The notes under the pieces: generated by a model
What the model saw: only the letters and a program-made list of their open reading frames with translations
Told to the model about the DNA's origin: nothing
Database searches by the model: none
Position numbers and translations under genes: made by a program
In this document: positions 53,389-62,263 of the stretch, piece by piece
Layout: each line of letters starts with the position of its first letter
Position numbering within the stretch: the stretch's first letter is position 1
From: Candidatus Heimdallarchaeota archaeon
Lineage (GTDB): Archaea; Asgardarchaeota; Heimdallarchaeia; Heimdallarchaeales; Kariarchaeaceae
NCBI GenBank assembly: GCA_026702845.1
Contig: JADCLS010000016.1
Coordinates: 1 to 64,000, forward strand
Direction: 5' to 3'
DNA length: 64,000 nucleotides

Positions 53389-54225
53389 ATGGATCAACCT
53401 AGAATTGTCATATGCTTTCCTGCTAGAAACGAGGAGACCTACCTAGCCGAAGTACTCGATTCACTAGTAAATCAAACCATTAAACCAGTTAAAATTATTG
53501 TAGCTAATGATGGTTCTACTGATCGGACCGAAGAAATAGCTCGTAGCTATGATTCAGTTGAAGTGATTAATAGAGAAAAACGAGAAAAGTCTATTGTTGG
53601 TAGAATAGGTATGAGTGACGTCTGGAATAGTAGTATCATCCCAGCACAAAAATATGATGACGAGGAACCACTTGATTATATCTTATTTCTTGGAGGAGAT
53701 TTGGTTTTGTCACCCACCTATTGTGAGGAACTTCATACAAAATTTCTTGAACAAGATGATTTGGTAATGGCTGCAGGACGGATGGTTGGTCCTGATGCGT
53801 TCAAGTACTCAGGCTTCATGTTGCCAGGTGGTGGTAGAATGGCAAAATATGATTACTGGAAGGAAATAGGCGGAAAATACCCTATGATGCAGGGCTGGGA
53901 GGCATACCCCATCTATAAAGCACAGGTAGATGGCTACAAGACGATTCTTTTTGATGATGTTATTTATACTCCGAAAAGACCTACTGGAGGAAATACTGAT
54001 TATTACTCATATGGTCTGGCCATGCGGGCATATGGTTATTTCTTTCCCTTTGCATTGGGTAGATCATTAAAGCAACTATTCTTGAAGAGTAGAGGAATCA
54101 AGCCCTGTTTGAATATGGCCAGGGGTTATCTATTTGGGAAATCAGAGAAGTATGAACCTGAAATAAGAGAATTTGTGAATAAATCACAAAAAAGACGATT
54201 AAGAAAAATTCTGTTTAGGTTTTGA
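53389..54225 (+). CDS. Family 2 glycosyltransferase
   Basis: This 278-residue GT-A enzyme has PARNEETYLAEVLDSLVNQT at the N-terminus, ANDGSTDRTEEIA for nucleotide-sugar binding, and FLGGDL in place of the usual DxD. It has no membrane segments of its own except a weak hydrophobic patch near 215-225. It transfers a sugar to a lipid or glycan acceptor. It lies 74 bases after the nucleotide-sugar dehydrogenase. Confidence 0.85.
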   Translation: MDQPRIVICFPARNEETYLAEVLDSLVNQTIKPVKIIVANDGSTDRTEEIARSYDSVEVINREKREKSIVGRIGMSDVWNSSIIPAQKYDDEEPLDYILFLGGDLVLSPTYCEELHTKFLEQDDLVMAAGRMVGPDAFKYSGFMLPGGGRMAKYDYWKEIGGKYPMMQGWEAYPIYKAQVDGYKTILFDDVIYTPKRPTGGNTDYYSYGLAMRAYGYFFPFALGRSLKQLFLKSRGIKPCLNMARGYLFGKSEKYEPEIREFVNKSQKRRLRKILFRF

Positions 54226-54279
54226 GCATTTTGAAATAAAATGAATATACTCATAAATTATGTTTATAGCTACTAGCAA

Positions 54280-55218
54280 ATGAGATCACTTGTGACATAT
54301 AAACCAATTTTAGTCATCCATGCAGGAGCTGGTACAGTACCTCAAGAATTGCGAGATTCAGCTAGATCTGGAGTATTAATAGCCATAAAAGAAGCATGGG
54401 ACTTATTGATCAATGGTTCAACCGCTGTAGATGCAGTGGAAAAGGCAGTAGAACTCATGGAGAATTATCATCAATTTAATGCAGGCTATGGGTCAGTATT
54501 GACTGAAAAGGGAACCATAGAGATGGATGCTATGATCATGGACGGGTCAAACCGTAACGTGGGTGGTGTTATTGCAGTTTCCCGGGTAAAGAATCCAATC
54601 ATCCTTTCCAGAAAGGTCATGGATAACAGCCCACATGTGTTATTCACCTCAGAAGGTGCTGAGCAATTTGCTATCGAACAAGGAATTGATTTGATTGATC
54701 CAAATCAACTCATCACTGAAAGATCAAAGCAACGTCTTGAAAGATTCCGTGAAAAGGAAGGAGGATATGGGTCATATATACAATCAGGAGATCCAGAACG
54801 ACGTGATAAATATGGTACTGTTGGTGCTGTTGCAATGGATGCTGAAGGTAGATTTGCAGCCGCCACATCAACTGGAGGTGTGTTGGGCAAGAAGATAGGA
54901 CGAGTAGGTGATACTCCAATAATTGGTGCTGGTACTTATGCAGATGATATGATGGCATTCTCTGGAACTGGTGTAGGTGAATATATCATCCGTTCAGTCC
55001 TAGGTATGGAAGTAAAGTTGCAATTGAGTATTCATCCAGAGCCTCAGAAGGCTTCAAATGCTGCATTAGAGGTTATGAAGGATACTATAGGAGGAGAAGC
55101 TGGTTTAATTTTGGTTACGCGTGATGGTTGGGCAGCAGCTAAAACAACTAAGGATCTAATATTTGCTGCAAAGACGGTAGATTCTGAGGATTTTATTGAT
55201 TTTTCCCAATACGAGTAA
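54280..55218 (+). CDS. Isoaspartyl peptidase/L-asparaginase (Ntn hydrolase)
   Basis: This 312-residue protein has HAGAG at 14-18, FNAGYGSVLTEKGTIEMDA, and the autocleavage nucleophile T180 in DKYGTVGAVA. TSTGG and GAGTYAD form the binding pocket. The precursor should cut itself before T180 to give alpha and beta chains. It removes beta-aspartyl residues from damaged protein fragments or hydrolyses asparagine. Start ATG 54280. Confidence 0.9.
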   Translation: MRSLVTYKPILVIHAGAGTVPQELRDSARSGVLIAIKEAWDLLINGSTAVDAVEKAVELMENYHQFNAGYGSVLTEKGTIEMDAMIMDGSNRNVGGVIAVSRVKNPIILSRKVMDNSPHVLFTSEGAEQFAIEQGIDLIDPNQLITERSKQRLERFREKEGGYGSYIQSGDPERRDKYGTVGAVAMDAEGRFAAATSTGGVLGKKIGRVGDTPIIGAGTYADDMMAFSGTGVGEYIIRSVLGMEVKLQLSIHPEPQKASNAALEVMKDTIGGEAGLILVTRDGWAAAKTTKDLIFAAKTVDSEDFIDFSQYE

Positions 55219-55289
55219 ACTTGTAATAGTTTGCGCGAAATCGTAGAATAATATAAAAAGCTAAATGTGATTAATAATTTTAATTCGTA

Positions 55290-56165
55290 ATGGATAACCG
55301 TGCACGAACTAGTTATCAATGTATTTCATGCAATCGTGTACAGAGTATCTATATTAATCGTAATAAACATGCAGAGCTTGTAGGTAAGAGTCCTAATGGG
55401 TTGGTCGTCTATACCGATATTCACTACTGCTACGATCATCTACTAGGGATCAACAATTTGCATATAGATAGGAATCTGGCCATACGTTCCTTCTCACTTC
55501 TTGAATTTCCTGAGATCAAAAAGGTAAGGGCACCATCAGGCATCCCCATTCCCTCCATGAAACGAGCAGATATCAATGAATATTATATCGATAATATGGT
55601 AATAAATGATGGATTCAGATTGGTTCTCACGGATACTGGTTCAAATTCCCGATTGACTATTGGAATAATCAAGAAAGATGAGAAAGAGGTAGAGACTATC
55701 ATATCTGACCTAGGATCTGTAAGTCTCAAGGTTTTTGAATCCAAAGATAAATTACGATTCTCCCTCCGGAAATGGTTAAAAGTGTTGGTAAATACTCTGG
55801 AAAGGGCTCCACCTACCAAGCTTGGTCTGTTTGTTGAGGCTTTGAAATTTGTGCATGAGAAGCAGAGCTCCCAACCCAATAGCTTTGAGATTGATCAGTT
55901 GGAGGTGTTACTAACTACGCATAAAGTAAAGGTAAAACCCATTTCTATTCTTTCTGTGAAAAACCTTGAAAAGAAATATGGGTCTGAATTCTCACAAATA
56001 ATCTGGGAGATTTTCCGGTATATGTCCAAGAATAAAGGTCGAGATATTATCCTGCAAGAATTCACTCAGGTAGTAAACAGAGATCTCAAATTCATTACTT
56101 ATGCCTTGTTAATCGTGGAGAATGAGGAGATGGTCTCATTGATACGACCAGATTTGGATGAGTAG
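55290..56165 (+). CDS. Unknown protein with an N-terminal zinc ribbon-like motif
   Basis: This 291-residue protein begins QCISCNRVQ (CxxC), with a second candidate pair in HYCYDHLLG, so it may bind zinc. The middle part is beta-rich, and the C-terminal ~100 residues are helical (FSQIIWEIFRYMSKNKGRDI...). I recognise no family. Start ATG 55290. Confidence 0.5.
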   Translation: MDNRARTSYQCISCNRVQSIYINRNKHAELVGKSPNGLVVYTDIHYCYDHLLGINNLHIDRNLAIRSFSLLEFPEIKKVRAPSGIPIPSMKRADINEYYIDNMVINDGFRLVLTDTGSNSRLTIGIIKKDEKEVETIISDLGSVSLKVFESKDKLRFSLRKWLKVLVNTLERAPPTKLGLFVEALKFVHEKQSSQPNSFEIDQLEVLLTTHKVKVKPISILSVKNLEKKYGSEFSQIIWEIFRYMSKNKGRDIILQEFTQVVNRDLKFITYALLIVENEEMVSLIRPDLDE

Positions 56166-56224
56166 GATGAAAATTACTGAATATTTGTCCATACACTAAT
56201 ATTTTAATTACAAAAATATCATAC

Positions 56225-56707
56225 ATGCCTTATGTGTTATCGATTAATGCCAAGGAAAAAACAGTTGGAGAACGTGGCATACCCAAAATGTGTATGAAGG
56301 TAGCAAATGTCTCTTCATCTGGGATCATAGGTGATTATAATATCTACCGCACCGAGGATAAGGCATCTACAAAGAATCGAGCACTACTCCTGTATACCAC
56401 TGACAAGCTGGTTGAATTACAGGAGGAGGGCTGGCCTGTTAATGCAGGACATCTAGGAGAGAATATAACCATAGATGGTCTAGGATATGCAGAATTGAGA
56501 ATTGGCGATCGATGGAGATTAGGTGAGATAGAAATTGAAATAACTGAGGAATGTCACCCCTGTTCAAATCTACGTGTATTACCGTATGTGGGTGATGAAA
56601 AGATCAAGGAATTCATAAAAACTCTACAAGGAAGACGTGGTATGTATGCCAAGGTACTCAAGGGAGGCAAACTCAAGATTCTTGAGATAATTGAAAAACT
56701 GGATTGA
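56225..56707 (+). CDS. MOSC domain protein
   Basis: This 160-residue protein matches a single MOSC domain. It has GHLGENITIDGL and IGDRWRLGEIEIEITEECHPCSNL, where the conserved Cys would carry sulfur or bind molybdenum cofactor. The C-terminal GRRGMYAKVLKGG is typical. Such stand-alone MOSC proteins detoxify N-hydroxylated compounds or take part in cofactor sulfuration. Start ATG 56225. Confidence 0.85.
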   Translation: MPYVLSINAKEKTVGERGIPKMCMKVANVSSSGIIGDYNIYRTEDKASTKNRALLLYTTDKLVELQEEGWPVNAGHLGENITIDGLGYAELRIGDRWRLGEIEIEITEECHPCSNLRVLPYVGDEKIKEFIKTLQGRRGMYAKVLKGGKLKILEIIEKLD

Positions 56708-56806
56708 TTATTAAAATATCATTTAAAATCAAGCATTTGAATAAATTTGAGTGTTTTTTGAACTCAAACTATCTTAAATATCATGATCAATTTGTATATG
56801 ATACCT

Positions 56807-57817
56807 ATGAAAAAACTAGTTCTATTTTCTCTGATTATTATCACAACAGGATTGTTACTAACATCTACTGTTGTTGCTATGCCAAATGGTCCAAATCCAC
56901 CTCATCGTGATCCTCCCCGCATGCGTGATGGGTGTATGATTGGAGGTTCTGAGTATATGAATATCACCGGAAGTATAGAGATTAATGATGGTATTAGTAT
57001 TACCCTATCAGTTTCTCCAACTCAGGAAATGATTGATCATATGAAAGAAAAAAATAATATGGAAGCTCTTGATATTGATGATTTAACAAATTCAATCAAT
57101 ATCACCCTGTACGAGCTGGTAGAGTTTGAAGATATTAATACTCCAGGTTTAGATGTCAATGACACAATTGTGAGTAGTTATTCTCTTGATGACGATACCC
57201 TGGGAGATGTGAGTTTTACAGAGGAGGATTCAATTGTCAGATATGATGTATCCACTCTAGATGGTGTGTTTGCACTCAATCTCGTAGTAAACATCAGTAA
57301 TGATCTACCTCATGATTGGAAATGGTCAACTGTTCTGGAATATCCCTATGTCTCAAATACTAGCAGTATTAGTATGCTCCACACTGTTGAGACCTCTATG
57401 GGCAATAAAATAGATCCTCATAGACATTATCATCATCACAGACCAGGTGATGCCAGTGTACCTGAAAATCAAGTTCAGTATCACAATAATTCCATGCATA
57501 TGAATAATTCTCGCATTCCCATTCTATTCAGTTGGGATACAACTGCCATGGCCGATGGTATTAGTATTGATGTTTTTGCTACATCTTTTGGTGAGACCTT
57601 TGCTATCAGTATGGAACAGGGAGATATTATAGAGTATGATCCCCGGATTTCTGTTGATGAAGACAGCTTTATGAACATTGAAAATGAATTGTTTGAACTA
57701 ATCAATGATATCCTTGGTCAGTTTGGGTTAACTGTAAATTCTCCCACCACATTTGGTTTGCTCCTTGCTGCAGGATTTGTTGGGATCATTATCATCATAG
57801 CCTATAAGAAAAAATAA
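56807..57817 (+). CDS. Secreted, C-terminally anchored protein, unknown
   Basis: The ATG of MKKLVLFSL is preferred to 56783 because it begins a normal signal peptide (cleavage near VVA-MP). The 336-residue product is His/Asp/Asn-rich (DPHRHYHHHRPGD), with repeated NDGISITLS and ADGISIDVF strands, and ends in a membrane helix and KKK. The His-rich stretch suggests metal binding. The next gene, 67 bases on, is a membrane-bound wHTH regulator and could control it. Confidence 0.6.
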   Translation: MKKLVLFSLIIITTGLLLTSTVVAMPNGPNPPHRDPPRMRDGCMIGGSEYMNITGSIEINDGISITLSVSPTQEMIDHMKEKNNMEALDIDDLTNSINITLYELVEFEDINTPGLDVNDTIVSSYSLDDDTLGDVSFTEEDSIVRYDVSTLDGVFALNLVVNISNDLPHDWKWSTVLEYPYVSNTSSISMLHTVETSMGNKIDPHRHYHHHRPGDASVPENQVQYHNNSMHMNNSRIPILFSWDTTAMADGISIDVFATSFGETFAISMEQGDIIEYDPRISVDEDSFMNIENELFELINDILGQFGLTVNSPTTFGLLLAAGFVGIIIIIAYKKK

Positions 57818-57884
57818 TGAACAAGTAGTTCGTTCATTTAGACAATAACTGAAATATCATATCATTTGATGGTGGGTATAGATT

Positions 57885-58664
57885 ATGGATCCTGATTTTG
57901 AGTACCTTGATCGATTGCGAAACAAGAGCAGAAAGCAGATGCTGATCGCAGTATATGAAGGACCCAAACATTACGCAGAATTATCAGATTTGACTGGATT
58001 GAAACCTGGCTCAATCTATCATCATCTCAAGGTACTAGAACCACTGGTAATCAAAGAAGGACAGGGATTATACAATATCACCGATCAAGGTAGACAACTG
58101 GTGGAACGGCAGCTCTTGGTGGAAGTATCACTACAGAAGCCAAAAATCGATCCGATTACTAGAATGGATGGTATGATGGAGGAAATCTGGATAGGTAAAC
58201 TAAATCGCATACTTGGAGTATTTATCCTGTTTGTTATTATTCTTTTAGGATTTCAAGGTGTAGCATTAGCTGGTAGTGCTATTTATGCTGTCAACTCTTG
58301 GGTCATTATCATCTTTGATCTATTAGGGTTTGGTCTGGGTTGGATGGTGCTTTATATATTGGAGATAATCACCCCTCGAAAGCTATATTCAGAACCTAGT
58401 TTCCCACTGATGATCCGGTTGATTTCCATGTTTCCTGGAGCTGTTGTTGGTTTAGGATTATATCTCAGTTTTCTGGCAGGAGTGATCCCAACTGATGTGG
58501 CCTACCCCATCATTTTTAGTCTCACAACCAGTCTTGGTTTATTACTTGCAGCATCAGGAGAGGTATATTTAAGGGGGCAATCTTGGTCGAATGCTCTAAG
58601 ATTCGCTAGTATCCCTACCGTATTAGATATCCTTCTCGGTGTGTTTATCCTTTTAAGTATCTAG
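57885..58664 (+). CDS. Membrane-bound ArsR-like winged-helix regulator
   Basis: In this 259-residue protein the first ~85 residues form a winged helix (MLIAVYEGPKHYAELSDLTGLKPGSIYHHLKVLEPL...). The rest has about four membrane helices (~106-130, 135-160, 175-200, 240-258). Membrane-tethered archaeal wHTH proteins link an envelope signal to transcription. Its 3' end overlaps the convergent LRR gene by 12 bases. Confidence 0.75.
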   Translation: MDPDFEYLDRLRNKSRKQMLIAVYEGPKHYAELSDLTGLKPGSIYHHLKVLEPLVIKEGQGLYNITDQGRQLVERQLLVEVSLQKPKIDPITRMDGMMEEIWIGKLNRILGVFILFVIILLGFQGVALAGSAIYAVNSWVIIIFDLLGFGLGWMVLYILEIITPRKLYSEPSFPLMIRLISMFPGAVVGLGLYLSFLAGVIPTDVAYPIIFSLTTSLGLLLAASGEVYLRGQSWSNALRFASIPTVLDILLGVFILLSI

Positions 58665-59366
58665 ACTAAATGCATCTTTTAATTGGTCAGCTATGTCTGT
58701 TTTGATCTCAACCTTCTCCTCTTCATCAAAAGTATATTCATTTAACATATCTAATGGATTATTCATCACCTGCCATGCTTGGGAGAATGGGGCCAGAAAA
58801 TCCTGAACATCCAAGTAATCAGCATACACCTCTTTGAATTCGATGGGGAGGAAATTTGCCTCAAGATATAATTCCTCTAGATTGATACAATTACCAATGG
58901 ACATGGGTAATAAGGCCAGCATATTATGTGAGAGATTTAATGCCTCAAGGTTGTATAAATTATCAAAAAAACCGTCAGGTAAGTATTCCAGCTGATTACC
59001 ACTTAAATCAAGTAGAATAAGATTAATTTGTCTTTCAAATAGTTTTTCAGGCAAACTTAGGATTTCTCCTTCCTCAAGATTGGTTGGACTGATACATGCA
59101 GACATATCTAATGACATTAATTGGTAGAGAGGATAAAATAACTCAGGTGGAATATCTTCTAAGGCATTATTACTTAAATTCAGGTGCTGTATCTCAGCAA
59201 ATTGCTCGAAAATTGTTTCTGGTATAGCAGTCAATCCTAGATCACTTAAATCCAAATAATTATTGCTTATAAAATCCTCTTCCCTTTGTGTTAGGATGAC
59301 CTTTTGATCCTCACTCAAGGGTAGGATATCAAACAATATCGCAAACCCAGATTGTCCAAGTTCCAA
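58653..59366 (-). CDS. Leucine-rich repeat protein
   Basis: This 237-residue LRR protein has about six repeats (LDLSDLGLTAIP, LNLSNNALEDIP, LDLSGNQLEYLP, LNLSHNMLALLP) between residues ~35 and 175. An acidic C-terminal tail (YTFDEEEKVEIKTDI) follows. The start is a TTG, with no ATG nearby. It lacks the ELKL-GI N-terminus of the other LRR proteins, so it is a separate lineage or is shortened at the front. Confidence 0.75.
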   Translation of the reverse strand: MELGQSGFAILFDILPLSEDQKVILTQREEDFISNNYLDLSDLGLTAIPETIFEQFAEIQHLNLSNNALEDIPPELFYPLYQLMSLDMSACISPTNLEEGEILSLPEKLFERQINLILLDLSGNQLEYLPDGFFDNLYNLEALNLSHNMLALLPMSIGNCINLEELYLEANFLPIEFKEVYADYLDVQDFLAPFSQAWQVMNNPLDMLNEYTFDEEEKVEIKTDIADQLKDAFSLDT

Positions 59367-59647
59367 TCTAATGCCTCAGATGATCATTAACCAACAAAGA
59401 AAATAAATATTAGTCCGTAGATTGAACTAGTGCTTTGAAATCACGTATTTTTTTAGTATCCTCGAGCATTTTTGCGTATAGTCGTGGAGGGATCTCTAGA
59501 TGTAATATTCTTAAATTTGATTACTTTCTAGGCAAATTGATTTTACCCGATGAGGGAATAAGGGTCTCATACAATTGAATTTTGTCTGTTGTTCACTTTT
59601 AACTCACTCTCTAGTATTAAAAATACAATTAGTAGAGTACATTGATT

Positions 59648-59959
59648 ATGAGTATTATAAATAAAATCGAATCCTATTATTATTTGGTGGATTCCCTGGA
59701 GAATAGACATCAGGAACAGGAACTGGCAAATGAGCTATCAAATTACCTTGTGGGGGAGTATAAGGATCTATTCAGGTATAGTAAATCTGTGGTTGACAAA
59801 TTTACTGCACTAGATAAGATTGCCACTTACTCCAGAAATAAACGAGATGCGGACTTTCTATCTGAGCTAGCCTATATAGACCTTAATCCAGATGTGAGAG
59901 CAAGAGCTAGAGAATCATATGAATACTTAAGTAAAAAATTTTTGCATTACAGAAAATGA
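59648..59959 (+). CDS. Small helical protein, unknown
   Basis: The ATG at 59648 opens 103 codons. It is highly charged and helical (ENRHQEQELANELSNYL, DVRARARESYEYLSKKF), and residues 60-95 resemble one HEAT-like helical repeat. I assign no function. A TATA-like stretch is present before it. Confidence 0.5.
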   Translation: MSIINKIESYYYLVDSLENRHQEQELANELSNYLVGEYKDLFRYSKSVVDKFTALDKIATYSRNKRDADFLSELAYIDLNPDVRARARESYEYLSKKFLHYRK

Positions 59960-60162
59960 ATGCGGTTTCTGATTCTACAGTTCATTTAATATCAAGAGGA
60001 TAATTGATGAGATTATCATCCTGCATTATCACCTAGCAACGCAAAACCGCACCATCTTTTATATCCATCATTTATTATTTAAGAATAAGATAGAGTGGTA
60101 TGGTAGAGTGAGAAAAATCTAAAATAATGAAACAATTTCATGATGATTGTATCTGGTGATTC
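59960..60162. other. Intergenic, nothing recognised
   Basis: AT-rich sequence with no gene. It holds the upstream region of the dehydratase-like gene. Confidence 0.3.
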
Positions 60163-61116
60163 ATTATCGATATAGAGCAATTCAAATCCACAGAAAAGAT
60201 AATTCGACCATTTGTCACCCCATCCCCCATAAAATACTCTTACTGGTTATCCGAGCTTTTGGAAGCTGAGGTGTACATGAAGTTAGAATGCCTGCAACCA
60301 GGGAATTCCTTCAAAATCCGGGGTGCAACTCATGCCTTGTTAAAAAACAAATTACCCAAAAAGGTGATCACCGCATCTGGAGGTAATCATGGCTTGGGAG
60401 TTGCCCATGCATGCAGACAACAAAATATTCCCTGCCTCGTTGTATTACCTACATCCACATCTCCCTATCGTCTCTCACTTCTTGAGGATCTAGGTGCAGA
60501 GATCATGCTTCATGGTGAGGCTTGGGATGAGGCAAATAATCATGCCCTCAAGCTTGCAGAGAGTGATGATATTCTGTACATTCATCCATTTGCTGATGAG
60601 GAGGTGATCCTAGGACAAGGAACAATAGGTCTTGAATTGCTAGAATCATTGGATTTCGATGCACTACTCTGTTCTGTGGGGGGAGGAGGTTTACTCACAG
60701 GTATTGCTCTGGCACTGGAGGCATCCGGAAGATCAGATATAGACCTCTACTCAGTTGAAACTCTAGGTACCGATAGTCTCTACCAATCGATCAAGGCAGG
60801 AAAACTCATAGAATTAGAGGCAATTACCTCCATCGCTGGAACATTGGGGGCAAAGCAAACTGTCCCCTTCATCTTTGATAACCTCAATAGGCTTTTATCT
60901 GATTCCTTTGTGATAGATGATAGGGTAGCTGTGGAGTATATCCTTGAATTTCTTAATCATGAGAAAATTCTCATTGAACCTGCCACTTCATGTACCATAG
61001 CTGCAGCTATACAGAATAAGCAATTATTCAAGAACAAGAAAATTGTTCTGATTATCTGTGGGAGTAATGTGATCTTGGAAGAAGTAGAGCAGTGGAAGAA
61101 GAAATTCTCCATCTAA
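60163..61116 (+). CDS. Threonine/serine dehydratase-like PLP enzyme
   Basis: The fold-type II signatures are clear: GNSFKIRGA with the PLP lysine, TASGGNHGLGVA for the phosphate, and CSVGGGGLLTG. It would deaminate Thr/Ser or act as a racemase of the same family. The TTG at 60259 is the first usual start but would cut off about 30 residues (KIIRPFVTPSPIKYSYWLSE) that match the family N-terminus. The frame is open back to 60160, so the start may be an ATT (60163) or the true start is obscured. Without the C-terminal ACT domain it resembles catabolic or racemase-type enzymes. Confidence 0.75.
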   Translation: MIDIEQFKSTEKIIRPFVTPSPIKYSYWLSELLEAEVYMKLECLQPGNSFKIRGATHALLKNKLPKKVITASGGNHGLGVAHACRQQNIPCLVVLPTSTSPYRLSLLEDLGAEIMLHGEAWDEANNHALKLAESDDILYIHPFADEEVILGQGTIGLELLESLDFDALLCSVGGGGLLTGIALALEASGRSDIDLYSVETLGTDSLYQSIKAGKLIELEAITSIAGTLGAKQTVPFIFDNLNRLLSDSFVIDDRVAVEYILEFLNHEKILIEPATSCTIAAAIQNKQLFKNKKIVLIICGSNVILEEVEQWKKKFSI

Positions 61117-61484
61117 CTCCTGTGAAAATGAACCATTTTCCATTTTCCATCTTCTTTATGGAATATTCTAGTCTCATTGACCTTCTTTATTTTGTATCCA
61201 TCTGGAGTATAGGTGTTCTGCAATAAGGTGTACGCAGTATAAGCTGTATCTCCATAAACACGTATTCTTGGATCTACCAGCTCAAGGTGATAGGGGTGTT
61301 GCTGTTTGGAAGTTCTCATGAAGAAGAGGTGAAAATCCAACCCATCAACATTGTGTCCTTGTGTCTCGGGTTCAAAGCATGTCAGGCTTTCTGATACTAG
61401 CTCTTTGTAGACTTCCTCCCCACCATCGCGTATTCCATATAACATTCTCTTTAATATATCCAGGATTTCACTTTCTTGGTTCAT
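61113..61484 (-). CDS. CaMKII association-domain-like (NTF2-fold) protein
   Basis: Starting at the ATG of MNQESEIL (61484), this 123-residue protein matches the association domain of calcium/calmodulin kinase II: LTCFEPETQGHNVDGLDFH, HLELVDPRIRVYGDTAY and RIFHKEDGKWKMVHFHRS at the end. In eukaryotes this domain assembles the kinase into a ring; prokaryotic versions are stand-alone, NTF2-fold ligand-binding proteins. It overlaps the 3' end of the dehydratase by four bases and lies 47 bases after the GbsR-like gene. Confidence 0.75.
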   Translation of the reverse strand: MNQESEILDILKRMLYGIRDGGEEVYKELVSESLTCFEPETQGHNVDGLDFHLFFMRTSKQQHPYHLELVDPRIRVYGDTAYTAYTLLQNTYTPDGYKIKKVNETRIFHKEDGKWKMVHFHRS

Positions 61485-61531
61485 ACTGTACTGATATTCT
61501 ACAATAATAAAGCTATATTGTATTCTGCTAG

Positions 61532-62029
61532 TTAATTTTGCATATCCTGCTTTAATTGTTCTTTGCGTTTCATCCATTCATCTTTGATCGATTCAAGTTT
61601 ATTTTCATAGAAATCATACATTAGAGACATCATTTTCAACATGCTTTTCCTTTCTGTATCGTCTATGAGATCTATAGATCTATGAACCAGATCCTTAAAA
61701 CTAGTGACGGAATCGATTTTTTTCTGAATCGCAACTGACCAGACATCTGCATTGAATTTGTAGTAATCATTTCTTTCTCCAAGAATATGGAACTTCTCGA
61801 CGAAGCCAACATCAGTGAGAAATCTGAGATTAGTTGAGACAGATGATTTCGATACTTTAAGAGCATCTTTGATATGATTCATCTGTAGATGAGGATATTT
61901 GCTAATCATTAATAATCCAATGATTTGTCCTGAAATCTTTGTCACCCCATCTGCCTGCTCAAAAAATTCTCCAACATCAATGATGAAAGCTCTCTGCTCA
62001 TCTGTAAGTTTAATCTCTACTTTACCCAA
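61532..62029 (-). CDS. GbsR/MarR-family winged-helix regulator
   Basis: This 165-residue protein has a winged helix at ~30-100 (GQIIGLLMISKYPHLQMNHIKDALKVSKSSVSTNLRFL, then the wing GERNDYYKF) and a C-terminal helical dimer segment. This is the GbsR layout. The start is TTG 62029. It is divergent from an ABC exporter operon, with a perfect palindrome in between, so it probably controls the exporter. Confidence 0.8.
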   Translation of the reverse strand: MGKVEIKLTDEQRAFIIDVGEFFEQADGVTKISGQIIGLLMISKYPHLQMNHIKDALKVSKSSVSTNLRFLTDVGFVEKFHILGERNDYYKFNADVWSVAIQKKIDSVTSFKDLVHRSIDLIDDTERKSMLKMMSLMYDFYENKLESIKDEWMKRKEQLKQDMQN

Positions 62030-62186
62030 TTTAATTCCTCTAATTAACAGTTGTATGCAATTGAAGTTTAATTTTCTAATATTTAAGGATTAATAATTAT
62101 GTGTATTTTTCTTCGAGAATTGATCCTTGTGGAATCAGTATGTATTCATACTAGATGACTTCATATGTGAGTATTTATTCTGGATT

Positions 62187-62212
62187 GTTTGTTCAGTATG
62201 TATTGAACAAAC
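62187..62212. promoter_or_regulatory. Palindromic operator of the ABC exporter operon
   Basis: GTTTGTTCA-GTATGTAT-TGAACAAAC is a perfect 9-base inverted repeat with an 8-base spacer. TTTAAATA (about 62220-62227), the likely TATA box, follows within 10 bases. A bound GbsR-like regulator would block or assist TBP/TFB. Confidence 0.65.
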
Positions 62213-62263
62213 AGTTTGATTTAAATACTCTGAGCGCTCTTTATATCATAGGAGTTTTTGATA

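Noticed and set aside
54705..54958. Open frames antisense to the isoaspartyl peptidase gene
   Set aside because: Shadows of a strongly conserved coding gene; low-complexity His/Leu content.
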